From: Siderastrea siderea
Taxonomy: Eukaryota; Cnidaria; Anthozoa; Scleractinia; Rhizangiidae
Direction: 5' to 3'
DNA length: 64,000 nt
Assembly (NCBI GenBank): GCA_964030785.1
Contig: OZ034967.1
Span: 55,589,265 to 55,653,264 of the forward strand
Positions 9,332-19,599 of this stretch are shown one piece after another. A model generated the notes under the pieces. It did not search any database and had not been told where the DNA came from. It saw only the letters and a list, made by a program, of their open reading frames with translations. Each line of letters opens with the position of its first letter. The first letter of the stretch is position 1. A program made the translations under genes and the position numbers.

Positions 9332-11548
9332 TTATTGAAAAATTTGTAAACGATTATTTTCAAACTCACAAACAACTATTTGGCCACTCTTTAGTACGGA
9401 AACAGAACAAGGACCTGACATTTGTCCCAACCCTTTACCTTTCCCTCCAAACTTTGCTACAAACTTTCCATCCAAACTAAAGACCTTCACTTGATGGTTG
9501 CCTAATGAACAAACCATAAGATGCCCTGTTTTGTCTACTGCTAGTCCAGTTGGTTTATTTAACTCTCCATCCCCAGTGCCATATCTGCCAAACTCGTATA
9601 GAAATCTCCCTGTACTACTGAAAACTTTTATGAGATGGGCATCACGATCAGAAACAAAAATTTTGTTTCTATAAAACAAACAATTGTTTGGCATAACCCA
9701 ACCCCTTCCTATTGTGTTCAAAATCCTTCCATGAGGAGAAATTGACTTAACATACCGATTTACAGGATCACAAACGATAAGATTTCCCTGTGAATCTAGT
9801 GCTATTCCTCTGTAGCTAGGTTCGTAAAGCGAGTTGGTATCGTGAACTGTTCTAACAAAGTTCCCTTCTGCCCTAAATTGTAATATACTGTTACTTTTTC
9901 TATTAGCTACAATAATATCACCTGTATTATTAGCAATCAATCCAGTTGGATAATCAAGGACGTTTTGTCCAAAGGACCTGATAAACTCCCCTTTTTCATT
10001 GAAAACTACAATGCGTTTGTTGCTCATATCCGTTACAAGTATCTCATTTGAGTCATTCACAGTGACTGCCCAGGGCCAATCTAATTTCTTACCGTTCATA
10101 TATCCATTGCCAATAAATCCCACTGGCGTGTAGTATCGTTCCTTAATTTCAACTGGCGGAAAATCTCTGATGGTTTCTCCATTAACTTGAATGGTTGGTA
10201 AATGTTGTCCAGCTTGACTTGGAATAAAGGAGACTATGTAGCTGCCATTATTCTTGTCAATGATTGTGATGTCGATAGCGGTGTTTCGATCTTCATGTAC
10301 TGAAATTAACTCTAAGGTAACATAGTCCTCAGGACAATAACACTGTTCACCTTTGGAATTCCGTGTGATCACTTCAATCTCTGTTTCCAGCCCTGCTGTA
10401 GCGGCTTGAAATCCCTCCACTGAGCATTGGCTTGCTTCTGTTGCGCTTTTGTTGGTAACTAGGTGACCGATTCCTAGTCCTTGAAGGCATTCACAGATTT
10501 TTTCGTTTTTCATAAACACAGGCACGACTCTACCTTTCCAGTAATTGGTTGATGGCATATCTGGCTCTTGCAGTCCTTGGAAAAGCTCATCTATTGCTCT
10601 TTTGTTCCTCATAAGTTCTGCTCCTGTACTACGTTCAAGAAGGCGCTCAGCTTGATTAATTATTTCTTCGTTCTTTTTCCTTTGATCCCGATATTTTCCT
10701 TTGCCAGTCATGTTGTTTTCCAGTAAAGCCTTTGTCTCTATTTCTACCTTGGTTCTTAATTCTTGTTCTTGCTGTTGTATGGCAAAGACGAGTGATTTGG
10801 CTGTTTCTTGTATTTGCTCTTGAAGGACCTGCGAACAATGTTCAAAATCTTGGGACGTTTCCTCTAATTCTAGAATACAGCCGGAAAATGTCTCTGACGA
10901 CTTCTTTACATTTTTAAGTTTGGACGCTATCTCGTTCTTGAGCGTTCTTGCAGCTATTTCTAAATGTTCCACGACGTGTTTATTATGGTCAACTATAACA
11001 CACGTCTGACACACGGGAACCTCACAAACTTTACAATAAAACTTGAGTACCTCTTTCTCGTGGAGTTCCTTCTGGCAAAACGCTGGACGCTTCAGAACAT
11101 CTTCAAAGTCCTGATCTTGAAAATCTTTAAGCGAAAGGACGCGATGTTCTTTGTTAGCACGGAGAACATTGTGTCCATTGAGGCACAATTTGCACCAGAA
11201 ACTGCCACAATGAAAACAATAAGATGCTTCCTCGCTTTTCTCATCACAGTTTCCACAAGTCACCTTTGAAGTCTTGCACTCTTTGATGGCTAAAGTATCG
11301 AGCAGATTTTTCACGTAAAAACAGCTAGGCAGAGTTTCCATCGTGCCACTCTCGGGGACAGCGACTTCAGTCTGGCAAATCGGGCATTTAATCTTGCCAT
11401 TGCGGGCGCTGGTCCTAGCTAAGTCGTTCAGACAAACAAGACAGAAAATATGTAAGCAAGGCAGTTGTTTGGGATTTGTGTACAAGTGAATACACACAGA
11501 GCAGGTTACTTCTTCTTTTAGGTTGTGCATCAAGGTTGGAACATCCAT
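9332..11548 (-). CDS. TRIM-NHL protein, full length (paralogue 1)
   Basis: A 738-residue intronless frame with the complete RING-B1-B2-coiled coil-filamin-NHL order of the TRIM2/3/71 (LIN-41) class. The RING is C3HC4, with C16, C19, C31, H33, C36, C39, C55 and C58. B-box1 is at about 98-135 (C98, C101, C111, C114, C119, C122, H126, H135). B-box2 is at about 158-195 with its cysteines and histidines present. A Gln/Glu-rich coiled coil spans about 195-325, a filamin/ABP280 repeat about 372-472, and NHL repeats about 489-738. The first ATG (MDVPTLMHNL) precedes the RING by 15 residues and is shared with the paralogues. By family knowledge it should be a cytoplasmic E3 ubiquitin ligase and/or RNA-binding regulator; the substrate is unknown. 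It is the only copy here with all domains intact, and its promoter carries the TCACGCGA cluster. Confidence 0.95.
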   Translation of the reverse strand: MDVPTLMHNLKEEVTCSVCIHLYTNPKQLPCLHIFCLVCLNDLARTSARNGKIKCPICQTEVAVPESGTMETLPSCFYVKNLLDTLAIKECKTSKVTCGNCDEKSEEASYCFHCGSFWCKLCLNGHNVLRANKEHRVLSLKDFQDQDFEDVLKRPAFCQKELHEKEVLKFYCKVCEVPVCQTCVIVDHNKHVVEHLEIAARTLKNEIASKLKNVKKSSETFSGCILELEETSQDFEHCSQVLQEQIQETAKSLVFAIQQQEQELRTKVEIETKALLENNMTGKGKYRDQRKKNEEIINQAERLLERSTGAELMRNKRAIDELFQGLQEPDMPSTNYWKGRVVPVFMKNEKICECLQGLGIGHLVTNKSATEASQCSVEGFQAATAGLETEIEVITRNSKGEQCYCPEDYVTLELISVHEDRNTAIDITIIDKNNGSYIVSFIPSQAGQHLPTIQVNGETIRDFPPVEIKERYYTPVGFIGNGYMNGKKLDWPWAVTVNDSNEILVTDMSNKRIVVFNEKGEFIRSFGQNVLDYPTGLIANNTGDIIVANRKSNSILQFRAEGNFVRTVHDTNSLYEPSYRGIALDSQGNLIVCDPVNRYVKSISPHGRILNTIGRGWVMPNNCLFYRNKIFVSDRDAHLIKVFSSTGRFLYEFGRYGTGDGELNKPTGLAVDKTGHLMVCSLGNHQVKVFSLDGKFVAKFGGKGKGLGQMSGPCSVSVLKSGQIVVCEFENNRLQIFQ

Positions 11549-11644
11549 TTTGGAGACTAACGAGTGAGTTTTGACGAACGAAATTCCACTTCAGACACCT
11601 CACCCTCCGACAAGACGAGTTCTTTGAATTCGAAGTCTCGTGAT

Positions 11645-11782
11645 TTCTCAGAACTGAAAAGGATATCTGTGAATATTTACGCAAATTTATGATCTCGCTT
11701 TGGATTGGTTTACTCGGGAACAGACAATTGTCACGCGAACCCAACAATTGTAACGCGAGCCGGAAATGCAGTTGTCACGCGA
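11645..11782 (-). promoter_or_regulatory. Conserved TRIM-NHL promoter module (paralogue 1)
   Basis: Three motif copies lie upstream of the start: TCACGCGA at 11731-11738, TAACGCGA at 11751-11758 and TCACGCGA at 11775-11782, spaced 20 and 24 bp. An inverted CCAAT (ATTGG) is at 11704-11708 and TTCTCAGAA (TTCN3GAA) at 11645-11653. The reverse complement TCGCGTGA contains TNGCGTG, the core bound by AhR/ARNT-type bHLH-PAS factors in other animals. That binding is an inference. Confidence 0.6.
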
Positions 11783-12598
11783 GCAAGCCACCAGCATTGT
11801 TTGGTTTGATCGATGGTGGAATATTCGAGCATTCGAAGGTGAACCTATTGACTCATGCAAACGCAAGTCCTTGAAATAAATGTAATAAATGTGTTTATAT
11901 GCGTGGTGCACATTTTTTGCCATCCAATTACTCGCTCTAAAACTTTCAACACGGTCAGTATCTTTTTCACTGTGACAGTTTTAACAATAGTATTTTTGAA
12001 TGCGATACACTCTCACCCAACTAGAAATGACCCTCTTTAAAAGAGAGATTCTACTGGCTTTATTTTTGTCAAAATTATGAACAAGAGCGTCGATGAAAAG
12101 TGGTTCAGAATATCAGGAAGGAAAAGGCCTGTCAAAAGATAGACAGAATGCACGCATAATCAAATTACTTTTTTCTGATTTATTAGTAATTCTATCAGTT
12201 AATAATCCTCCTCACATGTATCTCAGCGATCACATACTATAGTAAGCCCAAGTAGAACGGCGGGGAAGTAAATTCACAGGAAATATTAGTGGATTGTACC
12301 AGCACCGCCAACGTTGAATTTATTGTTGACCCGAAGGTTTTATTCCATGGTTGACGATTTACCGCTGGCAGCCATTTGACCAAAGCGCGTGCAAATAGGG
12401 GAGTGTGTAGATAGGCTGAGAAATCATTACACGCGAAACTTTGGCAAGAAAATTTTACACCCGAGCAATCTACTCGCTTCTGACTGGTTCTTTAACAATG
12501 TTATGAAATATTATTGCTTGAGTACTCGCTACAGCGTGCATCAGCGTGCACAGGCAAAATATAGCATTTTGATTCATGAGCATGCGCTAAACGGTCAA
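11783..12598. other. Intergenic, nothing recognised
   Basis: No ORF or RNA gene can be supported. The stretch 11783-11850 is similar to the sequence beside the orphan promoter at 24655-24700, so the duplicated promoter unit extends into it. Confidence 0.45.
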
Positions 12599-12607
12599 CC
12601 CTTCCGT

Positions 12608-14335
12608 GACACAGCGGCAAAATGAGTGCGCATGCTCGGCTTTTTCGCGGGCTTCCGGTCATTTTCTTGTTTCCGGTTATGGTCAGAAAGCTATTCTAAC
12701 AGAGAAAGTTCCAGTTTTGTGTAGTTTGTAACCAAAGAGCGAGAGTCAGCGAGGTAAGGTTGGTTTTGTTGAAAGGGTTTGCAACTTGTTGTACTCACTT
12801 TGCATAAGGGGTTTGGTGCTTACAACAAAAGTGAAAATTAGTTCGGGGCCGCTAGTATTTGATCTTATTGCGTGACTTTTGTTGGATGCAGCGCGTTGAT
12901 AAAAATGCATGAAGAGAGAGAAGACCGAGACTAAACCTCTATTGTGCCTCCAGAGAATATTCCTTTAATATATCAGAAGAGTTCACTCGGGCTGCTCAAC
13001 TTCCAATGGACTGCACTGAAATCAAATTGGGAAAAACAACAACAGTTGCTCCGTTTCAGTTCCGAAAACTTGTTCACGATCACAAGCGCTGCGAAAACAG
13101 CCAATTCCATCAAGACTTTTTGCTGTTGTGGGTTGACCTGGGGAATTCAAGTTGAGGTCACATTAGCACCGATACAAGGTAGATGGTGTGACGATCGCTT
13201 GCTAAGAAAGAAAAATTGTCGCGCATCAGCTATAAACAGCTGAATCACAATATTTTGAATCGCCTTCTTTCGGCTTGTATGAAATAAACCTTAAGCGTGC
13301 TTTCACCTCTTAGAATCATGCGTGATTATAGTTTCTTTCTTTTTGCAACGAAGTAATTTCTAAAATCATTTAAATTTAAATTTATAGATTTGTAGAAAAC
13401 TCTCCTAGTACTGCGGTCTGATGTCAGAACGCCGTGATCAGAAATTATATTTTGCACATTTATTTCATTACTTTAACTTCTCCAATTATATAAACCCTTT
13501 CCGTTCGGTGATTCTAGAGTAGTTCTCGCTTTTATTTCTTTTAAAAAAGGCTTCTTGAAATAACAAACTTTCCTCTCTTTGCTCTCTGTCTGTAAAAAGT
13601 CGATTGATTGTAAGTTTGAGTTGTGACTGAGGACACCTTATGTAGCATGGAAACTGAACCGAAGAAAAAATAAGACTTCCCATTATTTGCCCTAAAGGTT
13701 TCAGAATTTTATTCCTGCAGCTATCATGCCAATCCAAGTTAATTGAGCGCTTTAGAAAGACGTATAAGTAAGAATCAGCTCTATACTTCGTGATGAATAA
13801 AGCAAGCAAAAGTGTCGTTTCCTCGGCGGTCCGCATGTTGTTTTCGCCTCTAGCCTGAATTTCAGGCGAGTTTTTCTGTGGCTTTAATTTTGACTACCAG
13901 CTTTTGCAATCATCTTTTTCTTGCCAACGGACTTATCCCGAGCTTTAGCCCTCAAACAACAGCTAAGTAATTTACCTTTAGAAAAGGCGAAAGCCAGCAC
14001 TGCTATGACAAAAGTATAAGCTTATCTGACACAATTCATGTTTCACTTACGAGCCATTGACTTCGGGCGAAAAATTTACTATGGTGGCGAAGACAATTAG
14101 TTTGCTAAAAAAGATATGTGGAAGAAGAGCCTCTCTAGGAACTGCCTTCAAGGTGAAAACCTTATCTGTTTCGTGACGGCCTTATCTCCGCGAAATGAAA
14201 ACATATGACGGGAATTTTTAAATTGCCACCATTTTCCCCGAATGGTTTCTATTGAATCCAGTCTCTCTGCTTGCGCCCGCCCGCGAAAATGGCGGGAACG
14301 AGTTAGCGCACGCGCACTCATTTTGCCGCTGTGTC
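12608..14335. mobile_element. DNA transposon with perfect 9-bp TSD (Mutator-like), possibly carrying captured sequence
   Basis: TIRs begin GACACAGCGGCAAAATGAGT and are mirrored at the right end (ACTCATTTTGCCGCTGTGTC). The 9-bp duplication CCCTTCCGT lies at 12599-12607 and 14336-14344 without mismatch. The 1728-bp interior has no recognisable transposase. It does have a possible 5'-exon end with a splice-donor-like GAGGTAAGG near 12748-12758, and an open frame at 12913-13155. That pattern would fit host sequence captured by a Mutator-like element, which is an inference. Confidence 0.82.
12913..13155 (+). other. Unrecognised open frame inside the 9-bp-TSD element
   Basis: An 80-codon frame runs to a TGA at 13153-13155. 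Residues such as EFTRAAQLPMDCTEI and QFRKLVHDHKRCE look protein-like rather than random. It has no ATG near its start; a CAG/AGA acceptor-like junction at about 12950 may make it an exon. It lies in another frame from the 99-codon frame at 12944-13243, which I consider less likely. Family unknown. Confidence 0.3.
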
Positions 14336-14344
14336 CCCTTCCGT

Positions 14345-14589
14345 ATAACACTACTTCCTTTGTTATTTAGGGTTCGGAACATTATTGCGATCTGTTATCT
14401 ATTGTTTCGAGAGCCAATGGTGGTTTTATTGTTGTAAATTTGTAAATGTTAACTGAACATAGGAAATATTGTAAATTGCACAATAATTAAATAAGAAGAA
14501 ACAACAAAAATCAGATTCTCAAAAAGGAAAAATCTAAAATGTATTTTATTAAAATTCAAATGTAGTTTAGAGTACAGAGCAAAAAATAA
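14345..14589. repeat. Start of duplicated TRIM-unit flank, copy 1
   Basis: About 14460-14589 resembles 19870-20010 (CACAATAATTAAAT, then TAGA-TATAGAA/CAAA motifs). It marks the left part of a flank shared by two TRIM pseudogene units. Confidence 0.55.
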
Positions 14590-15263
14590 CGTATTTTCTC
14601 GATTAAACGCCCGACCCCGAATAAACGCTGGGTCTATTGGGCCGCGTTTAAAATAAACGCCCCCGGCGTGTATTCAGGGTCCCGGCGTTTATTCGAGATG
14701 GGTATATTAAATCAGGATTATGTGTCCTGACTGCCTACTAGATCTCTTTCTACCATTATATTTGAATTTATACGCTAATATTCAAACCAAACTACCTTTT
14801 ACAAAAGGACTTCTTACTGAAACAGATGAAACAAACGACAATTGAATCGTTCCATAATTTTGCCTTTCTCAGAACTGATGGAGCAGGAACCTTGTCACCA
14901 CCTTGTTCAAAATTGCTTGCACAGCAGTTTGCTGTCGAGCAGTTACCGATACACTTCCTCCGTGTTTCATGCACGGAGAAACATAACGTTGAGGAGAATT
15001 CAATCAATGTCTTTGTCGGTGATCTTTTTTTGATAAACTAACTTACCAGATTCACTTAGATGAAACAAAGTTGATGACGTTGTTTCACATTTTTAAAATG
15101 TTTTTGTTGAAATTTGGTTCTTGGTGAAATAAACTTCCAATACTGAAAAATGCATTTAATAAATAAACTCCGGGCCCCGAATAAACGCCGGGTTCGAGTA
15201 AACGCCGGGTCTACGAGGCCGAGTTTTAAATAAACGCCCCCGGCGTTTAATCGAGAAAATACG
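14590..15263. mobile_element. MITE with a 22-bp perfect TIR
   Basis: The first 22 bases, beginning CGTATTTTCTCGATTAAACG, are repeated exactly in inverted orientation at 15242-15263. Both subterminal regions contain AATAAACGC(C/T)GGG-type motifs, again inverted. The duplicated flank near 20005-20020 lacks the element, giving a paralogous empty site. No clear TSD was found. The short open frames inside (around 14792-15041) are not credible genes. Confidence 0.82.
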
Positions 15264-15363
15264 GCACAATTTACATGCAATAGAAGTTTAATGTAGATGA
15301 ACAGACACCTGTACTAAGTCAAACTACGCATGATGTCGCTGCTTACATTAATGGATAATAATA

Positions 15364-15949
15364 CAGTGGAATCCCGATTTTTCGAACCGCCTAGGGAAAC
15401 GGAAATTGGTTCGAAAAATCGAAGGCGCTTGATTTACGAGGTATTGTTTTATAACAACCTGGAAAGCAGACATATCGAATACCATGGCACTTTTGTGCAG
15501 TTTTTAGCATTCATTTGAATGATCACACCTTAGTATTTTACTCAGGACTCCAAAGTTAGAACCACCTTATCCACAAAACAATCAACACCCACAGGAAAAC
15601 TACTGAGTGGCCATTCAAATGAAAGTCACTGAGCATTACTTTTCTTGATACCGTTTACTGTGTAATAGAAGGTGGTTCTACCTTTTAAGTCTGAGACGTG
15701 TGACCATTCAAATAAAATCTACTGAGTAGTACTTTAAAAATTTCGTGCAGGTTCGAGAAATCGAAGGTAAATTTCTTATAATTTCTTTAGTGGGAGGCAA
15801 GAATTAGTTTCGAGAAATGGAGGGTTCGAAAACACGGGGGTAAAGTTACAGAGTTTGACGGAAGGAAATCCAAGGGAAACATGCCATGGTTCAAAACACC
15901 GGGAGGTTCGATTAAAAAATCAAGGGTACGAAAAATCGGGATTCCACTG
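15364..15949. mobile_element. MITE with TA target duplication (Tc1/mariner or pogo-like)
   Basis: The TIR CAGTGGAATCCCGATTTTTC is repeated inverted at 15930-15949, and TA flanks both ends (15362-15363, 15950-15951). The corresponding duplicated flank at about 20095-20125 has no element. The interior is non-coding, with repeated GGTTCGA(A/G)AAATCGA motifs. Confidence 0.85.
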
Positions 15950-15951
15950 TA

Positions 15952-16420
15952 GATCTCTGATCAATTGTAATTAATTTAAATTAAAACGAGGGCTTACTCA
16001 CTGACAGACTAGATAGGACTTTTTTTTTATCAATTACAAGTTAGATTGACTATGGACTTATCATTAATACCCTTAGTCTTCATTAAATGGACCACGCATG
16101 TCTCAGAAACTAAGACCTAAGCTCCCCTTCCAGTCTTACAAAATAAGACCTAAGATGAAAAACTATAAGACCTCACCGAATCTTAAAAACTAAGACCAAA
16201 GACCTACTCTCAGTCTGAAAAACTAAAACCTAAGCCTTCCTCCCAATCTCAAAAACTAAGACCTAACAAGCTGTAAGAACTTTTTCTCATCTAAGCCACG
16301 TAAGGTTTTTTGGACTGATAGTAAGGGTCATATTCGAGCCTGATTCAGTTCAAGTCTAAGCTTAGCTTACTTTTGCAGCGGTTAAAGTCGACATCAGCTT
16401 TTAACTGGATAAGCCTGAGC
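15952..16420. repeat. Duplicated flank with degenerate ACTAAGACCTAA repeats
   Basis: The sequence matches 20120-20420 and, more loosely, 23940-24200 (CTCACTGACAGACTAG, then CTAAGCCA...AAGG..., then ATATTCGAGCCTGATTCA). About 16095-16275 contains five or six degenerate copies of AAAACTAAGACCTAAG. These shared flanks show that the TRIM units were duplicated together with their intergenic DNA. Confidence 0.75.
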
Positions 16421-16799
16421 CATTTTAAACCCCTTTTTATCACACACAATTTGAACTTTCACTACATAAACATTAACAAGTTTCAGAGTTAATTTTATTT
16501 TCTATCTACAAACGCACCTGATTAGGAGAAGCATTTGAAGCTTATAGAAATGTTCTCCATTTTGCCGGGTCAGTCGCAAAGCCTTTGGCAGTAGCTAAAT
16601 GTCTCCACAAACTAGTGTTTGATGGTTCTGAAATTGAACTGTAAACTTCCATAAATTCGAGATGAAAATTTCTCGTTACGAGTATTACATAAAAGGTTAC
16701 TGAAGAAGCGAAAGGGTATTAGGTCTAACAGTTGTTATTTAAGCTAGAATATTACCAGTCACTAACATTGGTTCATTGTGGCATTATTGATACATCACA

Positions 16800-17115
16800 C
16801 TGTAGGATTCTTGTCATAAGTCGGTAAATTATGATCGTCCGGGTGAGTGTAGTCCTGAGCAGGACTGTTTGAGGTGACATTGACTGACGTTTCGACAACC
16901 TGAGCAGAAGTCATCATCAGAGTCAAGTGAACTGTGAATCGTCAGTAGATGTTATAAGTCTCTAGTCGTAAGAATTATAACATCTACTGACGATTCACAG
17001 TTCACTTGACTCTGATGATGACTTCTGCTCAGGTTGTCGAAACGTCAGTCAATGTCACCTCAAGCAGTCCTGCTCAGGACTACACTCACCCGGACGATCA
17101 TAATTTACCGACTTA
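16800..17115. mobile_element. Fold-back element: near-perfect 144-bp inverted repeat
   Basis: Arms at 16814-16957 and 16975-17118 are inverted copies with a single visible mismatch and a 17-bp spacer. The 12-bp direct repeat TGATACATCACA flanks the insertion at 16788-16799 and 17116-17127. The matching 3' flank of the next TRIM pseudogene has this 12-mer once (21298-21309) and no element. The arm motif GACGTTTCGACAACCTGAGC is of a kind common in dispersed coral repeats. There is no ORF. Confidence 0.85.
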
Positions 17116-17185
17116 TGATACATCACAGCTAAGTCATAAAGGATGTCGACTTGTTCCTTAACCGTTATAATGACATTTTTTGCCG

Positions 17186-19390
17186 CTATTCAAAAATTTT
17201 TAAGCGGTGATTTGAAAATTCGCAGATAACAATGCAGCCAGTATTCAGTACAGAAACAGAACAAGGACGGTTCATTTGCCCCAACTTGTTTCCACATTCC
17301 CCAAACGTTGTAATAAATTTTCCACCGAGAGTAAAGACATGCACGCTGTGATTACCTCCAGAACAGACCAGAAGATGTCCTGCTTTGTCAACTGTTAACC
17401 CAGCTGGTTCATTTAACTCTACACTGATCTACAGCCCCGCTGCCAAACTCATACAGAAAACTCCCATCGCTACAACTGAAAACCTTGACAAGATGAGCAT
17501 GACGATCTGACACAAAAACTTTATCTTCATAACACAAACACTAATTTGGTTTCCATAACTTACCCTCACCTATTATCTTTGAAATGGTTCCATCAGGAGA
17601 AATAAACTTAACACAGTAATTTTCGGTGTCACAGACTATAAGATTTCCTCGTCCATCTATTACATTTCCCCGGGATTTATTAAGCGATCCGCCACCCTGA
17701 ACGTCCTTAAAATATTCTCCGTTGGGGCTAAAAAGTAATAGTTTGTTATTACCTTTGTTTGCTACGAAAATTCTACCTTCCTTGTTTATGCATATCCCCG
17801 TTGGCAGATTAACAAGATTCTGTCCAAAGGACCTAATGAACTCCCCCTTATCATTTAAAAGTGCAATACGGTTAATTATTTCTTTTATCAGTTGCGAAGA
17901 TTTCGTTCGAGTCATTCACAGCCACTCCCCAAGGGTGTTTTAAATTAGTATTGTCAAAACCCCCCCAGTCCTTCTCCAATGAAACTGACAGGAGTAAAGG
18001 ACCGTTCCTTGATGCAAATCGGTAAAAATTCTTTATTGTTTTCTCCATTTACTTGAAAGGTTAGTGTATGCTGTCCAGCCTCGCTTGGAATAAAGGAAAT
18101 AACGTACCTACCATTACCATTGTCAACAATTTTAATTTTGGCAGCACTGACTTTTGTACCTTCAGATGAAATGATGACAACATCAATGTAATCCGCCGGA
18201 CAGTAACATTGTTTTCCTTCAGAATTCCGTGTGATCACTTCAATCTCTGTTTCCAGCCCTGCTGCATGTAACGGCTTGAAATCCTTCCACTGAACATTGG
18301 CTTGCTTCTGTTGCAGTTTCATCAGAGTGCCCAATTGTTGATTCTTGAAGAATTTGAGAGATTTCTTGATTCTCCCAAAGCAGGGCGATAGGACTTTTTC
18401 CTTCCAAAATTGATACCATACCTTTTGGGTCTTTGAGTCCTTGGAAAAGTTCATCTATTGATGCCTTAGGTCTACCAAGCTCTGCTCCAGTACTGCGTTC
18501 GACGAGACTTTGAATCTGTGAGATACATTGCTCCCTCTTGTCCAACTGACTCTGAAATTCATCTTTTTGTTTCCAGAGGTATTCTTGGGCTTTCTTTGTC
18601 TGATTTTCCACTTCAGTCATTGATTCTTGCTCTTTTTGTCGTAGGATCAAGATAAGAGATTCCACTGTTCGTAGAATATTTTCCTTGTGGATTTTTGAAC
18701 GATGATCCAGTGGACGGGACTTTTTTTCTAATTCGACGATTCCATTGCAGCGTCAAGTGTAGCAGAGATGCTATTCTTCACCGCTCTTGCAGTTATTTCC
18801 AAATGTTCCACGTCGTGTTTATTGTGCTCAACAATAACACACGTCTGACACACGGGAACTTCACAAACTTTACAATAACACTTGAGTACCTCTTTCTCGT
18901 GGAGTTCCTTCTGGCAAAACGCTGGACGCTTCAGAACATCTTCAAAGTCCTCATCTTGAAAATCTTTGAGCGAAAGGAAGCGGTGTTCTTTGTTTTCCTT
19001 CAAAATATTGTGTGCGTTCAAACAATCTTTGCACCAAAATTTGCCGCAATGAAAACAATAAGATGCTTCCTCGCTTTTCTCATCACAGTTTCCACAAGTC
19101 ACCTTTGAAGTGTTGCACTCTTTGATGGCTAAAGCATCGAGCAGATTTTTCACGTAAAAACAGCGAGGCAGAGTTTCTATCGTGCCATTGTCAGGCACAG
19201 CGACTTCAGTCTGGCAAATGGGACGTCTGATCTTGCCATGGCGGGCGTTCGTCCTTGTGAAGTCGTTGAGACGTTCACGACACAAAATATGTAAGTAAGG
19301 CAGTTGTTTGGGATTTGTGTACAAGTGAATACACACCGAACAGGTTACTTCTTCTTTCAGGTTGTGCATTAAGGTCGGAGCATCTATCTT
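17186..19390 (-). pseudogene. TRIM-NHL pseudogene (paralogue 2)
   Basis: The order RING, B-box1, B-box2, coiled coil, filamin, NHL can be followed along the whole length, with the terminal stop TAG at 17186-17188. The start codon position reads ATA, and the first internal ATG is at 19369. In the RING one cysteine of the paralogue-1 pattern is changed (CRERLNDF, RRPICQ). A deletion near 18700-18730 removes part of the coiled coil and creates a stop. Frameshifts lie near 18270, 17950, 17915 and 17545, and a further break near 17420. With at least five lesions it cannot encode a full protein. The RING-to-B-box2 part (18728-19369, 213 codons) is still open. Confidence 0.93.
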
Positions 19391-19457
19391 CGAGACTTTT
19401 TAATACGACGAACGAAATTCCTCTTTAGACAACACGAGTTCTTTGAAGTCTCGTGAT

Positions 19458-19575
19458 TTCTTAGAAAGTGAAACGAATTCATATACATATTTACTCAAAT
19501 TTATGATACTGCTTTGGATTGGTTTCCTCTATATTATGGAACCCACCACGCGAACTTAAGACAATTGTCACGCGA
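19458..19575 (-). promoter_or_regulatory. Conserved TRIM-NHL promoter module (paralogue 2)
   Basis: CCACGCGA at 19547-19554 and TCACGCGA at 19568-19575 are 21 bp apart. ATTGG (inverted CCAAT) is at 19519-19523 and TTCTTAGAA (TTCN3GAA) at 19458-19466. The order matches paralogues 1 and 3. Confidence 0.55.
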
Positions 19576-19599
19576 ACCACTGGAGAGTTTGCTTGTGAA

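Noticed and set aside
12944..13243. 99-codon plus-strand frame
   Set aside because: It overlaps a more protein-like frame (12913-13155) and has no recognisable motif.
13486..13836. 116-codon minus-strand frame inside the 9-bp-TSD element
   Set aside because: No domain, no start context, and composition like its surroundings.
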